This document shows positions 45,181 through 57,288 of a stretch of 64,000 nt of DNA, piece after piece. Location: the NCBI GenBank assembly GCA_020064725.1, contig JAGTWJ010000001.1, positions 744,001 to 808,000 of the forward strand, written 5' to 3'. Numbering within the stretch: the first letter of the stretch is position 1; each line of letters opens with the position of its first letter. Below the pieces are notes generated by a model. That model saw nothing but the letters and a program-made list of their open reading frames with translations, was not told the DNA's origin and did no database searches. This DNA comes from Drechslerella dactyloides. Taxonomy: Eukaryota > Ascomycota > Orbiliomycetes > Orbiliales > Orbiliaceae. The translations under genes and the position numbers were made by a program.

Positions 45181-47579
45181 GGCGAGGCGGGGACGTTGTA
45201 GTGATCGATTGCTGACACACTCGCTGCAGCGGTTTCGGAGGAAGGCAACTGCCTCAGAAGACGGCAAGAGGGCTGATCGATATCGCGAAGCGTATCTATA
45301 TCTCTACTAAGGTTGCTGCGAGATCATTAATTTCAACAGTGAACACCACGATGCGTTCGAGAAATATCTCGTGATTAATAGTCCAAGTTGGGAACAGATA
45401 TCCAGATGCCGCCGGTCGGATTGCGAAGCGCATAACCGAATGATGATTACGGATGGGTCATGTAGATATTGCATGAACGATTGCCGATGAATAGATCATC
45501 ACCAGCACAAAGAGTCCTCAGCAACATCATCAGGCAACAATCAGATTGCTAAGTGACTATGTCCAGTTGGTAGCAAAGCTCAAAATACTTCAAGCTACAG
45601 AAATCTATTTGCTCTCAGTATATTTGCTGTGCTAGTACGTATGCTAACGAGCGTCTTTGCGTATCTGAAACAGGTCGTTGGATTTCATGTGCCGCCTAAG
45701 TTGAGGCTCTGTGTTGGTGTTTCCCGATTTACGCGCCACAATTGCAATCTGTATTCTACGCAAGCGAGTATTTGTTGGAGTAAAAAATACATTCACTCTA
45801 GATAAGAATAAGTTGAGCATCGGGGAATTCTTTCATGGTATATGAGTACTTGTACATCGACACATGTACTGTGAGGTATCGTTGAAAATGGGGAAGGGCC
45901 TCAAATTCTCGTTCCTGCATCAGCATCTCGGGATCGCGCATTGCATCAATGCACATTTTGCAATAAATTCCAAGCAGGATTAAACGTTGGCGTCCCGGTT
46001 AGTGATTCCGGATCTGTGATTTCGGACGGACGGCAAATTACGTTATTGGAATCAATACTACGTTGTAATATTGCAGTCGGCGGCTGGAGCCAAGCGCACT
46101 ACTGTATACCAAGCCCAAGCGTCAAAATATCCATTAGTCACTCGGAGAAGACCGCGAGAATGCCGTGGAGATGCAGGCGGCAGACGCAGCATGTCGCGTT
46201 TCCCTGATGTCTTTACAGCCTCGTAGGCGAATGTTGCGTGGCCAGCCAGACGCTTTCACTCGTAACATTTGGGGAGCAGTCTGCGCTGCTCATAACGTTA
46301 TAACGCAACCCCGCGATACGACAATCGTGCATTGCATCACTGCATCGGCGCACCTGCGAGCAAACCCTCCGACAAAGGTCCAAGGCACCTAGATATCGAA
46401 TGCCTAAAGCTAAGTAAGTGCTCTCCTACGCGGGGCTGCTTAGCTACTCAGACGGCTCAGGTGACCGCAATCACTGATAGATTAGCTCCGACCAGTCTCG
46501 GAAACCGATGCCGAAACGTAAAGGAATACTCTCAGACCACCCGCCAGCACATCGCACCTGCATCTATCTGCAGACGAAATCCAAATATCCCAACAAGCGA
46601 AACCCAAGCTTTCGCCCCGGCCAATCTTATATCCGGCAGTTACGCGTGCTTCAACTCTGAGACTGGTAGCGTCGTCGGAGGTCGCAAGTTAGCTGTGCAG
46701 CTAAACCCTCGCGACCGCTAGCGCGAGCTTGGCGGGCGCTCAGGCCCCAAGCCATTCGGTCATCGTGCATGACGCACGCCATCCGAACACGTTTTCTCCA
46801 ACTTCTGTGGGGTGCCAGTGAACCAAGAGCAGGAAACGGCGCAGACTAGCCCGTGTGAGGTAGCACCTTCCTCAAACTCTGAGGGAGACTCAAACAAGGG
46901 TTCCTGGAGTCCGTCCGGTGTGGTAGGCGTCCGCTGCGGTGCGCTAGGCGGGTTCAGGAACCACGCTGAAGATCAGGGTCGTTTCCTTCACGTAAAGTAT
47001 CGAAGGGGTTTAATTGTCGGGGGTTGTAGGTTGATTGCGGGCGGCATTTCCACGCGGTTCGCTCGGCTTCGTCTAATTCAACGTCGAGGTCTACTACGTG
47101 AAGGATCAGATGGGCTCGTATTTGCTGGCTCGCGGCGGTGGTGAGGGGAAGCAGAGATGGCGTGCGGGAGCCCGAGCAGCGGCGGTATAAAAAGGCGCGT
47201 GGGCGGACGCCGTCGCGGTCTCCACGCCCTCCGCAGCAGATCCGCAGAAATTCCAGTCGTCTCATCTTGTTCCTCCGCATGATTGGTCGTCCCTTTGAGC
47301 TCTCCCCGCCGCCTTGTATTCTCCGCTGCAGCCAGACGCTGCCTTACGTTTACTTAAGAGCATTGCATCCCGGGCCAGGTCGCCATCTCCATTTCGCCCG
47401 CTTCCCCATAAACCCCCCAGCCAGGCTGCCTCGTCTCCGTTCCTGATCGTCCGAGCTATTCTGAACTCTAAGCTTCGCGATCGATAACGGCCCCTGTCGA
47501 CAGAGCTTCGCGAACAGCTTCAGTTCGCCTGCAATCTCGTCCAAAACAACCCCGCAGCCAAACCCCACCGCCCGCCAAC
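45181..47579. other. Intergenic region
   Basis: AT-rich to about 46000, then more GC-rich toward the acetyltransferase. Frames at 45941-46207, 46332-46721 and 46812-47144 lack start context or family pattern. An inverted repeat TTAGCTG..CAGCTAA lies at 46688-46703. Confidence 0.4.
47186..47193 (+). promoter_or_regulatory. Candidate TATA element of the acetyltransferase gene
   Basis: TATAAAAA in GC-rich flanks, about 390 bases before the ATG at 47580. The leader between them is C/T-rich, as in strongly expressed fungal genes. Confidence 0.45.
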
Positions 47580-48212
47580 ATGCCTTTCAGCGACTCCACC
47601 ACCCCGTTCATCCACCCGATCCGTTTCACGGACCCCGCATTCTCCGACGCCATGAGCATGCGGATCGAAGTCTTCGTCAACGAGCAAGGCGTCCCTCTGG
47701 AAAACGAGCAGGACGAATTGGACAAAGAAGCCATCCACTGGGTCGTCTACGCCTCCATCCCGCGCATATCGCCACCCTCTTCCTCCTCACAGAACACGAA
47801 CCGTAACGCCATTGACGGTACTACCTCCGAATCTGAGCTCAGCCAAAACCGTACCCCGGTCGGTACCATCCGACTCATCCCACCACACGCGTCAAAGAAG
47901 CCATACGTCCTGCTCGGCCGACTCGCGGTCCTCAAGCCATTCCGAACGCTCGGTCTCGGTAAACTTCTTGTCCAGGAAGCACTCCGGTACGCCGAGACAG
48001 AGGGCACCGCCGGGCGCTTCGATAGCCCTGGCGAAGGGATCAAGTGGGATGGCAAATGCTACATCCACGCGCAGACCCAAATGCAGGGGTGGTGGGCTAA
48101 GAACGGTTTCTACATTGACGATGTCGACGAGTGGGACGAAGAAGGGATCCCACACATCGGGATGTGGCGGGACATTGTGTTGGAGCGCCGACGGGGTAGC
48201 ATCATGATTTAG
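47580..48212 (+). CDS. GNAT-family N-acetyltransferase (ElaA-like)
   Basis: Intronless, 210 residues; the ATG follows CCGCCAAC, a good fungal start context. The N-terminal part has the pattern MRIEVFVNEQGVPLENEQD...LDKEAIHWVVY seen in the ElaA-like branch of GNAT enzymes. The acetyl-CoA binding loop follows strand 4 (LLGRLAVLKPFRTLGLGKLL, matching R/Q-x-x-G-x-G/A as RTLGLG). Later come YIHAQTQMQGWWAKNGF and a final strand with H-I-G-M-W. A Ser/Asn-rich insert (about residues 65-85) is unusual. It transfers acetyl from acetyl-CoA to an amine; the substrate is unknown. Probably cytosolic, and not obviously tied to the secreted genes around it. Confidence 0.88.
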   Translation: MPFSDSTTPFIHPIRFTDPAFSDAMSMRIEVFVNEQGVPLENEQDELDKEAIHWVVYASIPRISPPSSSSQNTNRNAIDGTTSESELSQNRTPVGTIRLIPPHASKKPYVLLGRLAVLKPFRTLGLGKLLVQEALRYAETEGTAGRFDSPGEGIKWDGKCYIHAQTQMQGWWAKNGFYIDDVDEWDEEGIPHIGMWRDIVLERRRGSIMI

Positions 48213-50097
48213 CTCGCGCCACATTACGCCCCTTTCGAGCTGTTACACCGGAAAACAAGAATTAATGAGCGATCACATGATGAATCGGAAGATAATAAAA
48301 GGAGGAAAAAAGGGACTGGTAAAAGTTCGGAATGGTAATCAGAAACGGCGTTTATGTTTTCCGGGAACGAAAAAGCATTAGTGTGGGTCTGTTTTGGCAT
48401 GTTCGTCTCGTATTCTCTAGCGAAGTCGCACAAATGAAGTCCTACGACATTTATATGCATGGCCGCCTTGGGAGAAAGGCGCCTGACGATAAATCGGTCT
48501 TGGAACTAGAAAGCAATGCAAATTACATCGTCCTGCTGATTTCCATCGTATCTCCGCCCGATCGGAGCCTTTAATCAAGCTTTCAAGCTAATGCCTCTCC
48601 ACTAGCAGCCGTTCCTATGGTACGGAAGTAGAACATCAGTCCTCTCGTAATATAACTAAACTTTTGCATGAATATGCCCCGCGTAATAAGGCTAATAAGG
48701 CGCCCATCTTTGAGGTGAGTCTGAGCTGTGTGACAGAATCCTCGCCAGCTGCAGCTATATGAATTTGGCTTATAGGAGTGCTGACTCTGGATAGTTATAT
48801 ATACCATGTCAAGCTAAACAACCTTGAAGCTACCGCGTAACACGACCAATGTTGCAACTTTAGAACACGCGTAACGTCCCATCTACTTACTGGATTGGGT
48901 AAATACACTCAACTGTGCTCCTATACCCTACACATTCCGGCGCGATCAAAACTGTCCTGATAACCAACAGCGCAAATGACGGCGGCTAGACACATTCTGA
49001 ACGTCACCGGGATGTTTCCACCGCCAATACGGTATGAACGCAATAGACCTTAGGAATACTATAAGGATAGTCGCACAAAACACCGGGACGTTCAGGCCTT
49101 CTTCAGCGCACAAGCCCCATGCTTCGGACGGCGGGTCTGAGTCTCGTATAAATCACTTCCGCAAATGGCAATCAACAGAGATTTATGGATCCCTGCGTCC
49201 GCGGGGCAATGACGCTACTATACGAGAATACAATAATGCGAGTAGTGATCTGCCATATCAACATCTGAAGTCGACATCATGTAGCTCCGTCTGTGTATAT
49301 TGATTAAGTGCCGGGATTAAAAACTAATTAACTTCGATTGCTTTTTAACACCTGAGAGTATCTTCATATCTTGGAGGATCGATTTCGAGACGTATAACTT
49401 ATAGAATACCTCTGACCGAATTTTCTAGGTCCCGTAGGCGCACTGCGGAATGAAGACTGATGGGACCCATGGATTTATGGCACAGTGGAAATGGATGCTA
49501 TCTTTAAGTCTTAATTCTCTATAATTCTTTCCATTTGTCGTAAACCAATTAATTAGGTTTCTATAGTATTTATGTTCGAAACGCGTTAACGATGATATAT
49601 CCCAGTACATCGAAGGTTGTTTATTGTCACTAGCTGAATGTAGCAATCGATGATTATCTTATAGGCATCTTATGATCTTAAACGTTTATACTTCTCGAAC
49701 GCCCTCAGCATCAGCAGGTATTGTATATGCTATTGGGTCGGGTATTGTCTCAGGCGAGCCTTTCGCAGCCTCGAATAAGTTATAAGATGCGCAATCTTTC
49801 GATTGAGCGAGATCACGGGGCATCAAATCTAGGCTCCAGATTTCAAGATTATGGAGGTTGAGCCACTCCTAACATTAGCATCACTTCCATTTCAGTTCAA
49901 AATGTGAAACATTCAAAAGATAGTCTCGTTCGTAACTTTTACTTCGATTGAAGCCCCAAGCTAGAGATACCTAGATGTATTCAGACACGTCTTATTATAA
50001 ACATTTAATAATTCTATACCCTAAATCCCAAACAAAGATCATAATCAAGCAGCGGAACAAATATATGTACAAAGAAACGATATCAATGTTTATATTG
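48213..50097. other. Intergenic region
   Basis: AT-rich sequence between the acetyltransferase and the 3' end of the glucanase-fusion gene. No gene is supported; short frames at 49034-49303 and 49425-49646 show no pattern. Confidence 0.45.
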
Positions 50098-53000
50098 CTA
50101 CCTGAGACTCCTCGCACAAGGACCGGCAACTTTCTCAACGTTGGCCATCCCGTCATCGATGGTTTTCCCCATTCTAGAGAATTCCTCGCTTCTCATACCC
50201 CTCCTGATAGCAGATGCCTTGGCTATCTTGTCGAACTGTATAAATGCCAGAGGCGTCATAACCAAATCAAATATGGCTAAAGGTGCGTTCTCGGGGTCTT
50301 CCACAAGAGTATACAGGTCGAGCAACGCGTTGCCCGCAGCAGCAAACATACCCGCCATGGCGCCAATTTCAGCTGCGCCAGCGATGCCGCCAATCACTTC
50401 TCCGGCAATAGGTATTGCCAGGAAAGTACCAGTGAGGACGGCCAGCACTATCTCTTTAAACTGATCTTCTTCCATCTTCGCGCCTACTTTCGTAATCTTG
50501 TTCATACTCGAAGCGGCGCTAACGATAGTCAAGACGGGCAGGGAAAAGGCATCAACAAGCTGCGTCGCATCCGCGGGATAACCCCAGACTTCGACAGCGA
50601 ATATTGCGTCATCGAGCTGTTGACCCAAGCTGCCAGCTCTCTTGATTGCCTTCTTGATGGTTTCCTTGGGATCTGGAACGTCTTTTGCGCTGAAGCCAGT
50701 GACCATAGGGAATCCGTAATCCATGTCAAAGTAACAATCTTTACTTTTGTCTCGACAGCTCGAGCTCATGACGCCATTTCTCATGTAACTGCCAAATTTG
50801 ATCCTGTCCGCAGAGATACCCGTGTTTTTGGTCAGCTCGACTAAGAAGTCATGCCGATTCTCGTCCGATATGGACCACCAGACAGTTTGCACGTAAGGGT
50901 TTGTTGATCCATAGCCACGTTTGGAGTAATCCGGCGGGCAAGGTTCGTCAACTTTGGTGAAGAAAGTCGGGTCTTCGTGTTTCGGTGGCGGGTCCGCACG
51001 ACGGACGAGGGAAAGAAAATCGCGTTTTTTAGGACAGGATTCTCTACAGTACGCACACGAGTCGGTATGACACTCTTTTGGATTGCAGGCGTGCTTGTGG
51101 CAATCCTTGCAGCACCATTGCGTTTCGCCGACCTGACATGTAAAATATTTATTGCCATTGTTGTTGGTAAATTTTTCAACTCGTTTTTGAGCGCTGTCGG
51201 CGAATGCTTTGGCATACGTTCTGAAGTGGTTATCGTATTCGATTTCGTCCCGCATCAGATCGTTGAACAGTTTCATTGCCAAGTCGTAATCGTTCTTGAG
51301 CGCCCGGAGAGTGTACAAAGTTTTGCACCAGGGAGCCGTGTAGTTGACGAAGGCCGCGAGCTCTTTAAGAGTGGGGGGCCGGCCGTTACCACAAGCAGTA
51401 ATATCAGACGGTGGCAGAAGATCGTCATCGTCATCGTCACTGTCAAAAGTGTTGGAGCCAAAGGCTGTAATTTGCGACCAGAAAGGGTGGAAGTCGACGG
51501 CTCTATTATCAGCGGAAGGTACAACGTTAAACTCTGTGACAATCATGTTGGTGGCACCGATGGTGACTAAATTGTTGATTTGAACGCCGGCACCATTGTC
51601 AGAAAAATAGATCAAGGCTTGCTGGCAGTTGGACGCATCCACGCAGACGTCTTGATTATATGAGGAGAACCAGGAATACAAGCCAGCTCCCGCGATGTAA
51701 ATGTTGTCTGATTCGCTAATCATCACCGCCCAAGAGGCATCACAGCCCGGCCCACCAGGACAGTCGAGGTAAAATTCGTCGCCGGGGAAGAGTCCTCGTT
51801 GGGCCGATGAAAATTGGTCTGGCGGCAGCGGCGTCGGCTGGTAGTAGGGCGATTCGGTTTGAATCATGGTAGCGAATATATTTTGAGCGCGGTAAAAATT
51901 GTACTGATACATGATGGCATGCTCCGAAGCCGTACCGTACAACCATACAGGGTCTGTTGATTCGATGAGAAGCCCTCGTCGTACAAAAATCGAGCACTGC
52001 ACCATCCCATTGTTGTCGTCCGTCAAATCGGGATCATCAATATCATGGTCGGCAACCCACAACCACACGTTCTATGTCGGTCACACGGTCCATTAGTGAG
52101 AAACCATGCATAGCTAATTCATTATAAAGGACGACTGAGCGCTTACCTCTAGATACGCCGAAGCGCCAGGAATAATATGCATCATGATATTACCCGCGGT
52201 GCACGATCCCTCCGGCGCAGACGCGGATGGCGGGCATTCCTTGCTTGTCAAGTCAGTCCCGGCAGCGCCACCCACACGGACATGGCAATCCCACATTCCT
52301 GCACTACCCTGCTTGTCGGCCTTCAGTGCCCAGGATACCAATGTAACACCAGCGGTAGCTCCATGTGTCGTGAAGAGCAGATCTTGTATTTCAACACTGC
52401 CAACATCTCCAAAGCCGGCTATCCCAAGCATAGGTTTAGGGTAGTCAGGCTGGGAGAACTCGGAGCCCTCGGCGGCAAGCTGTGCCCAGGCCTCACCGAC
52501 GACCCTAGATCCGGGTGGGAACCAGAGCGTATCTGTCAGGAGATACGTGCCGGCGTCGAAGTAGACAATCATATTCCCTTTGACAGCGTTCTTGAGGACT
52601 TCTTGAAGCACTGCGGTATCGTCCGTTTTTCCGTCACCCTTGGCACCAACCGACTTGACCGAGATGAATTTTGACCAAGGGACATCCTCATATTGCGGCT
52701 TAGGCCGCTCAAAAAATGGCTTTAGGGAAAACCCAAACGGATTATCATCAGTTACCAGGTTGTCCGGCCGGGAGATTTCCTGGCTCAATCCGAACTCAAA
52801 AGTGCGTTCATTAGACATCTGATCTGCATAAGAAGGACCCATGATCCACGAGTGGATGCTTGTAGTTCCACCTGGAAGGTAGACCTTGCCTGCCGTGTCA
52901 ATTATTCCTTGTCCTACTGCTGTGAAGAGCACATTCTCCAATGTGATGCCTGTGCTCCCGCTTTTCAAGTCGGCCGAGATGGGGAAAACCTCGATAGCTG

Positions 53001-54327
53001 TTCCGACGCCCCGAAATATCGAATCGAGGACGATTATAGATCCCGTATTGTGAGGCCCGGTCCCATCCGCCGATATTAGCTTGAAGCCGACGCTTCCACC
53101 AAATATCTGGACACCTTTCCAGGACCAGCCCCAGTCCCAAATCAAATGGACGGCAATATCGACATTGCTGAAAGTAAGCCGTTGGGCTGTGAATTGCTGA
53201 CTACCACCCCAGATACCAGATCCCCCGCCCACAAAAGTCAAGTCGCTTATATGGCCCCCACTGCCATTCTCTGCGTACACACCGATCTGCTTTGTTCCTG
53301 TCATCTCAAATCTCAAATTTGTCAAGGATGTCGCCTGACCGACTTGATAATGGATACCAGCGATTCGCAAATCGGGGGTACCATCTCCTGCCTGCCGTAG
53401 ATCGAAAACGAAGTTACGAATTTGTCTATAGAAATTTGCCGTGTTGATATACCACTCCTTGTCACCCTTGTCTGGCCCTTTCTGACCATCCCCAACATAA
53501 TGGTCTACCGAGAAAAGCCCGAGGCCGACAAAGCTGGAAGAGGCCCGGATCGTGGGGGGATTCACCGCGTCACCGATCATTTGAGTCCCGAAATAAATTT
53601 CGATGGTACTAGATACCAGATATGTACCTGGAGGAAAATAGAGAATGGCTTGCTTGGTAGTGGAGCCGTTGCAACCGGCGCCGCAACGTTTGCCATCTTT
53701 CATCGCATTATTGATAGCTGCTGTGCAATCCGTCGTCCCATCCGCCACGCAACGGGCAGCGCCATCAGTCGCCCATTTAGCATCTGTGACATCGCGGAAG
53801 ACTTGGAACGACGGGTCATCGCCCCATGGCCAGGAGCCTCGATGCTGCTTGTTACCCATCCACCATGACGGAGAGCCGCGTTTAAATAGATGGTTTGCTT
53901 CCGTGCCGTTTCTATGGGCAGCGGCAGCGGCAGCGTCTACCTCTGCCAATAATGCCGCGGCCTTGGCTATCGTATCCGTCACCTTAAAAGGCCGAGGCGG
54001 TGCTGCAGCATCAGAGCTTTGCGTTTGGCGCTTAACCAGTCGCGGGGAGAGCGTCCGAAATGGATGGTCTAGCCGGTTCCGGTTGTAGACAGCTGCTTTT
54101 TCTTGAGCATCTTTGATCAAAGCTCGGGCAGATTCGATTTCTTGGGTGGTTGCATTTTTGACGCGGGAATCAGCGGTGAGAAGGTTCGCGGCGGCCCTTT
54201 CGGCCACAACTGGGCCATAAGGACGGCTAGCAGTAGCTAAAACAGCGAAAAGAATAAAGTAGACATAGAAAAGGAAAACAGAAGATAAAGAAGCCGTTGG
54301 CTCTCGAAAATTTGCGGACTTTGGCAT
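50098..54327 (-). CDS. GH55 beta-1,3-glucanase fused to a killer-toxin-like C-terminal region
   Basis: Exons 54327-52147 and 52071-50098 join in phase 0 (GTAAGC...CATAG, 75-nt intron) into 1384 residues. Residues 1-33 are a signal peptide; Kex2-type KR sites follow at 99-100 and 149-150. Two pectate-lyase-3-type halves form the GH55 double beta-helix: one from about 175 (FQVFRDVTDAKWATDGAAR), one from about 553 (KFISVKSVGAKGDGKTDD), closing near 935. A run of six Asp and CGNG mark the end. From about 950 the protein matches the region found C-terminal in subgroup C (killer-toxin-like) class V chitinases: a Cys cluster (1039-1073), EPCPPDYSKRGYG, a WWSISDE segment, hydrophobic helices (about 1265-1310) and IRRGM near the end. 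Dibasic KKR (1075-1077) and RR (1084-1085) lie between Cys cluster and toxin-like part. No GH18 domain is present. Confidence 0.9.
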
Positions 54328-55332
54328 AGTGGCGAGCAGCCGATTGCTGAAGTATAATGATGGAACATCGCCATTCGAATGGAGGCAAGTTGTGAATATA
54401 AGTACTAGTACTTACATACGTACAATTGTTCGTCATAGTTTGGAGGCGAGGCATCGTACTAAGCTAAGTATGTACTCATCTTGCACATGCTGGTCTACTA
54501 TTCAGTCAATCCTCTGCATCCCTCACTCAATCCCCTCTGAGTCCCCGGATGGCAATCGTAGCCCTAGCCCGGCCAACGGCGTGGTCTGGGGTCCCCTTCT
54601 ATAGATCGTCAGCATGCAGCAGTGGTGGGTAGCAAGGAACTGCGTCTAGAACGCGCAACAAAGGGAAGGTGGGACTTAATTTCATCAATTGAAGTTCCCG
54701 GATTTAAATATCCCATGGCGGAAGGAGATAAACTTTGGGAATTCGTGGCTACCGTATACCTGCATTGTAGGGATCTTTGTGCCTATCCGTATTTCCCCTG
54801 CGCTAGCGCCAATGTCAGAGAAGCTTCGAAGCTTCTCAAACGCTTCCTTTTTCTGAACTGCGCGAATTCGGGGATATTACTAACTGTTACCAAAATGCAA
54901 CACAAAGCAAAAACAATGCGCCCGAAATACTTTAGACTGGAACCGCCCTCATAGATATCAATACTATCACGAGCCTTGGGTATTGTCACTTGCCTAGTTG
55001 TGCTAGTTGTAGATACAATGCAAGGGTGTTCCAAAATCACGCTTATGAATGACAAGATGGCCGCAAAGTCTTGAAATTCCGTAAATTTAGTGTTCATACA
55101 TCCGGATATCCAGTCGACCCGGTTGTTCCTGGAGCGCCTTCTGGTTTAACCCCTAGTTAGAATTACTTTTCTCTTCCAACCGCCCTTTATCATCCAGTTC
55201 GTCTTCTCCTTTAATAGATGAAGACATTTCCACGCATATCTCGAAATACTAAGTCACGGTGCCGGTGCGTCTTCGGACCATACAAGTCTTCGATCACGTT
55301 GTAGCCTCGCTGGAGAGAACAATTCAACAACA
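54328..55332. other. Shared promoter region of two divergent secreted-protein genes
   Basis: One kilobase between the GH55-fusion gene (minus) and the orphan secreted gene (plus). It contains a perfect 20-bp palindrome at 54818-54837. The plus frame at 54622-54954 is open for 110 codons but has no start context. Confidence 0.5.
54818..54837. promoter_or_regulatory. Perfect 20-bp palindrome in a bidirectional promoter
   Basis: GAGAAGCTTCGAAGCTTCTC is its own reverse complement. It lies roughly midway between two divergent starts (54327 and 55333), a natural place for a dimeric regulator site; it resembles heat-shock-element-like GAA/TTC spacing (GAAGCTTC). Binding is inferred, not shown. Confidence 0.4.
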
Positions 55333-56518
55333 ATGAAGCCCGCTTTTTGGACTGCCGCCGTTACTTTACTTTCCACCTTACCACTTACGCAAGCAACAGG
55401 TTGGCGCGGCGCGGCTGAGAGGTAAGTCTCCCATACGTTGAGACGCGTACGGTATTGGTCGGAGGCTAACGGGCCACAGAGCTTTTTTCTGGTTCGCATA
55501 CGAAGCCGAGACAGAGCTTAACAAAGGCGTTGCTTCTCCTGTTTACGAAATCGCTGCAGGCTGTCCTGGATCACTCCCTCATGGCCGGTGTACTCTCTAT
55601 GAGTTTTTGAGTTGGCTATGGACACCTCCCCCACTCGGCCAGGTTGGACATGGGATAATTGTAGAGGCCAATCGACCAACCCCAGCTCAGGTGGCTGCAC
55701 ATATGACGTGGGCAGGATTAGACGATAGCGATGCAAGAAAAACCTTGGGCGCACTAGTTATCCAGATTAATAGTTGGAAGGTTAAGGTTCCGCACGCGAC
55801 GATGAACAATCTCCGACTCCTCATGAACAGTTGGGCCGATGTTAGTCATATTTACGCCCATCTTCCAAACACCCTAGCAGCCTATTATACTGCTTTAGAA
55901 GAGGCCGGGAACCCAATCGGACGATTCGCCCACAGCATCGAGACTCGGAGTCCCACTACACCAACCGAAACTGCAGCTAAACAGGATAAGATCCGAGATT
56001 TGGGTCAAGACGCCGCCAAATTCGCAAACTTCATGCGAATCGCGGATTTTGAAAAATCAAGACTTAGTCCAACAAGCTTCTGGAAAAACTATTATGCGTC
56101 ATTATTCCCAAGTCCCGCGCCCCAACTTCCCAGCAATCCGGCGATAAGATCACTTGATAAGCCAATTCCGGGAGGGGCTGGCGGTATACAGAGGACAGAT
56201 ATGTGGAATGCCGCCGCGACGTTGAATTCAGTACCGGCGGCAGATAGGCCTGCGTTCAGACAGAACCTTATAGACCTGCACAACTGGTTGATGAACCCTG
56301 CCACTGCGCCGGCTGGCAGTGCTATAGACACCATCATAGCCGGACACTATCGAGATCATATAGGAGCATTGGACGGCATAGCGGCGGCCGCGCAGAATGC
56401 TAGATGTCCAGTTGCACAGATAGATAAGCATCCTGCAAAGAGATCTGTTCGATTCCGCCGTCGTCCGAACTGGAGGCAGTCCCGGTCTTTTATTCCCCTG
56501 CATAATATGGTGTCCTGA
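55333..56518 (+). CDS. Orphan secreted protein divergent from the GH55-fusion gene
   Basis: Exons 55333-55421 and 55480-56518 encode 375 residues; the intron (GTAAGT, branch GGCTAACG, ends CCACAG) splits Arg codon AG/A. Residues 1-22 are a signal peptide (core TAAVTLLSTLPLTQA). The mature start is GWRGAAERAFFWFAYEAETEL, followed by a likely disulphide pair (AGCPGSLPHGRCTLYEFL). The rest is helical-looking with few cysteines (one near the C-terminus, ARCPVAQ), and the tail is very basic (KRSVRFRRRPNWRQSRS). No family is recognised. Its position beside the killer-toxin-like gene makes it a candidate partner or second subunit, but that is an inference from location only. Confidence 0.75.
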
Positions 56519-57288
56519 TCATGCTACCGTGTATTTGATATGGCAGTCGAATTATATATATTAGTCGAATGTACTCCAGAGTTGAAGCCAAGCCCTTGTT
56601 TTTAATCACATATTTCAAGCTGATAGATGCGAACACCAACGAATCTCAACAGATTCAGATCAGTAATTTAAGCCTACCAAGTCCCAGATATCTCTAATTA
56701 ACATAGACGCAGACAATAGGCGTAACTTATATCATTCATAATTTTAAATTTAAATGGCGCATTAGAAAAAATAAAAACCAAGTTTCTTAGGATCATAAAC
56801 GTCAAAAGGGATTGAAGAAGTGAGCAGATAGAGTAGCCACGCCCTTCCGATAGTAAATCTTCGTTGCGGGTGAGTGCAGGGTTGTTTTTAGAACAATCAA
56901 TGGATGTGGCACTCTTGTTCGTATAACCGTAAATCCTGTCAATATATCCTGCGACATGGGTAACACTCCTGCCCATGCATCTGCCGAATCACAGCCAAAG
57001 CAGGAAGGTATTTTTTGCGGAACTGAGTATTCGGGAAATCTTGGAAATTCGGTACCCTTGCCAAAGTTTGGTGGGTAATTTTCCTGCGCTGCTCACTTGA
57101 GACGAAAACTATTGGATGACGAATCTGCGGTCTTATTGGCACCACGATCATTCATATAACCCGCCTCACCCCCCTCAGAGTTACTGTACTACATATATTC
57201 AAATTAGGAGTGTAATCCTCTAGTATATTCACTTTTGGGGATCTCTGTCCGTAAGCGCTGATCAGCCTCAGAATCTTGGTCTTTCAAG
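56519..57288. other. Intergenic region
   Basis: AT-rich DNA between the orphan secreted gene and the LysM gene. It holds the 3' flank of one and the promoter of the other; no gene is supported. Confidence 0.5.

Noticed and set aside
54622..54954. 110-codon plus-strand frame in the shared promoter
   Set aside because: No start context, no homologous pattern, and the 20-bp palindrome lies inside it; more likely promoter DNA.
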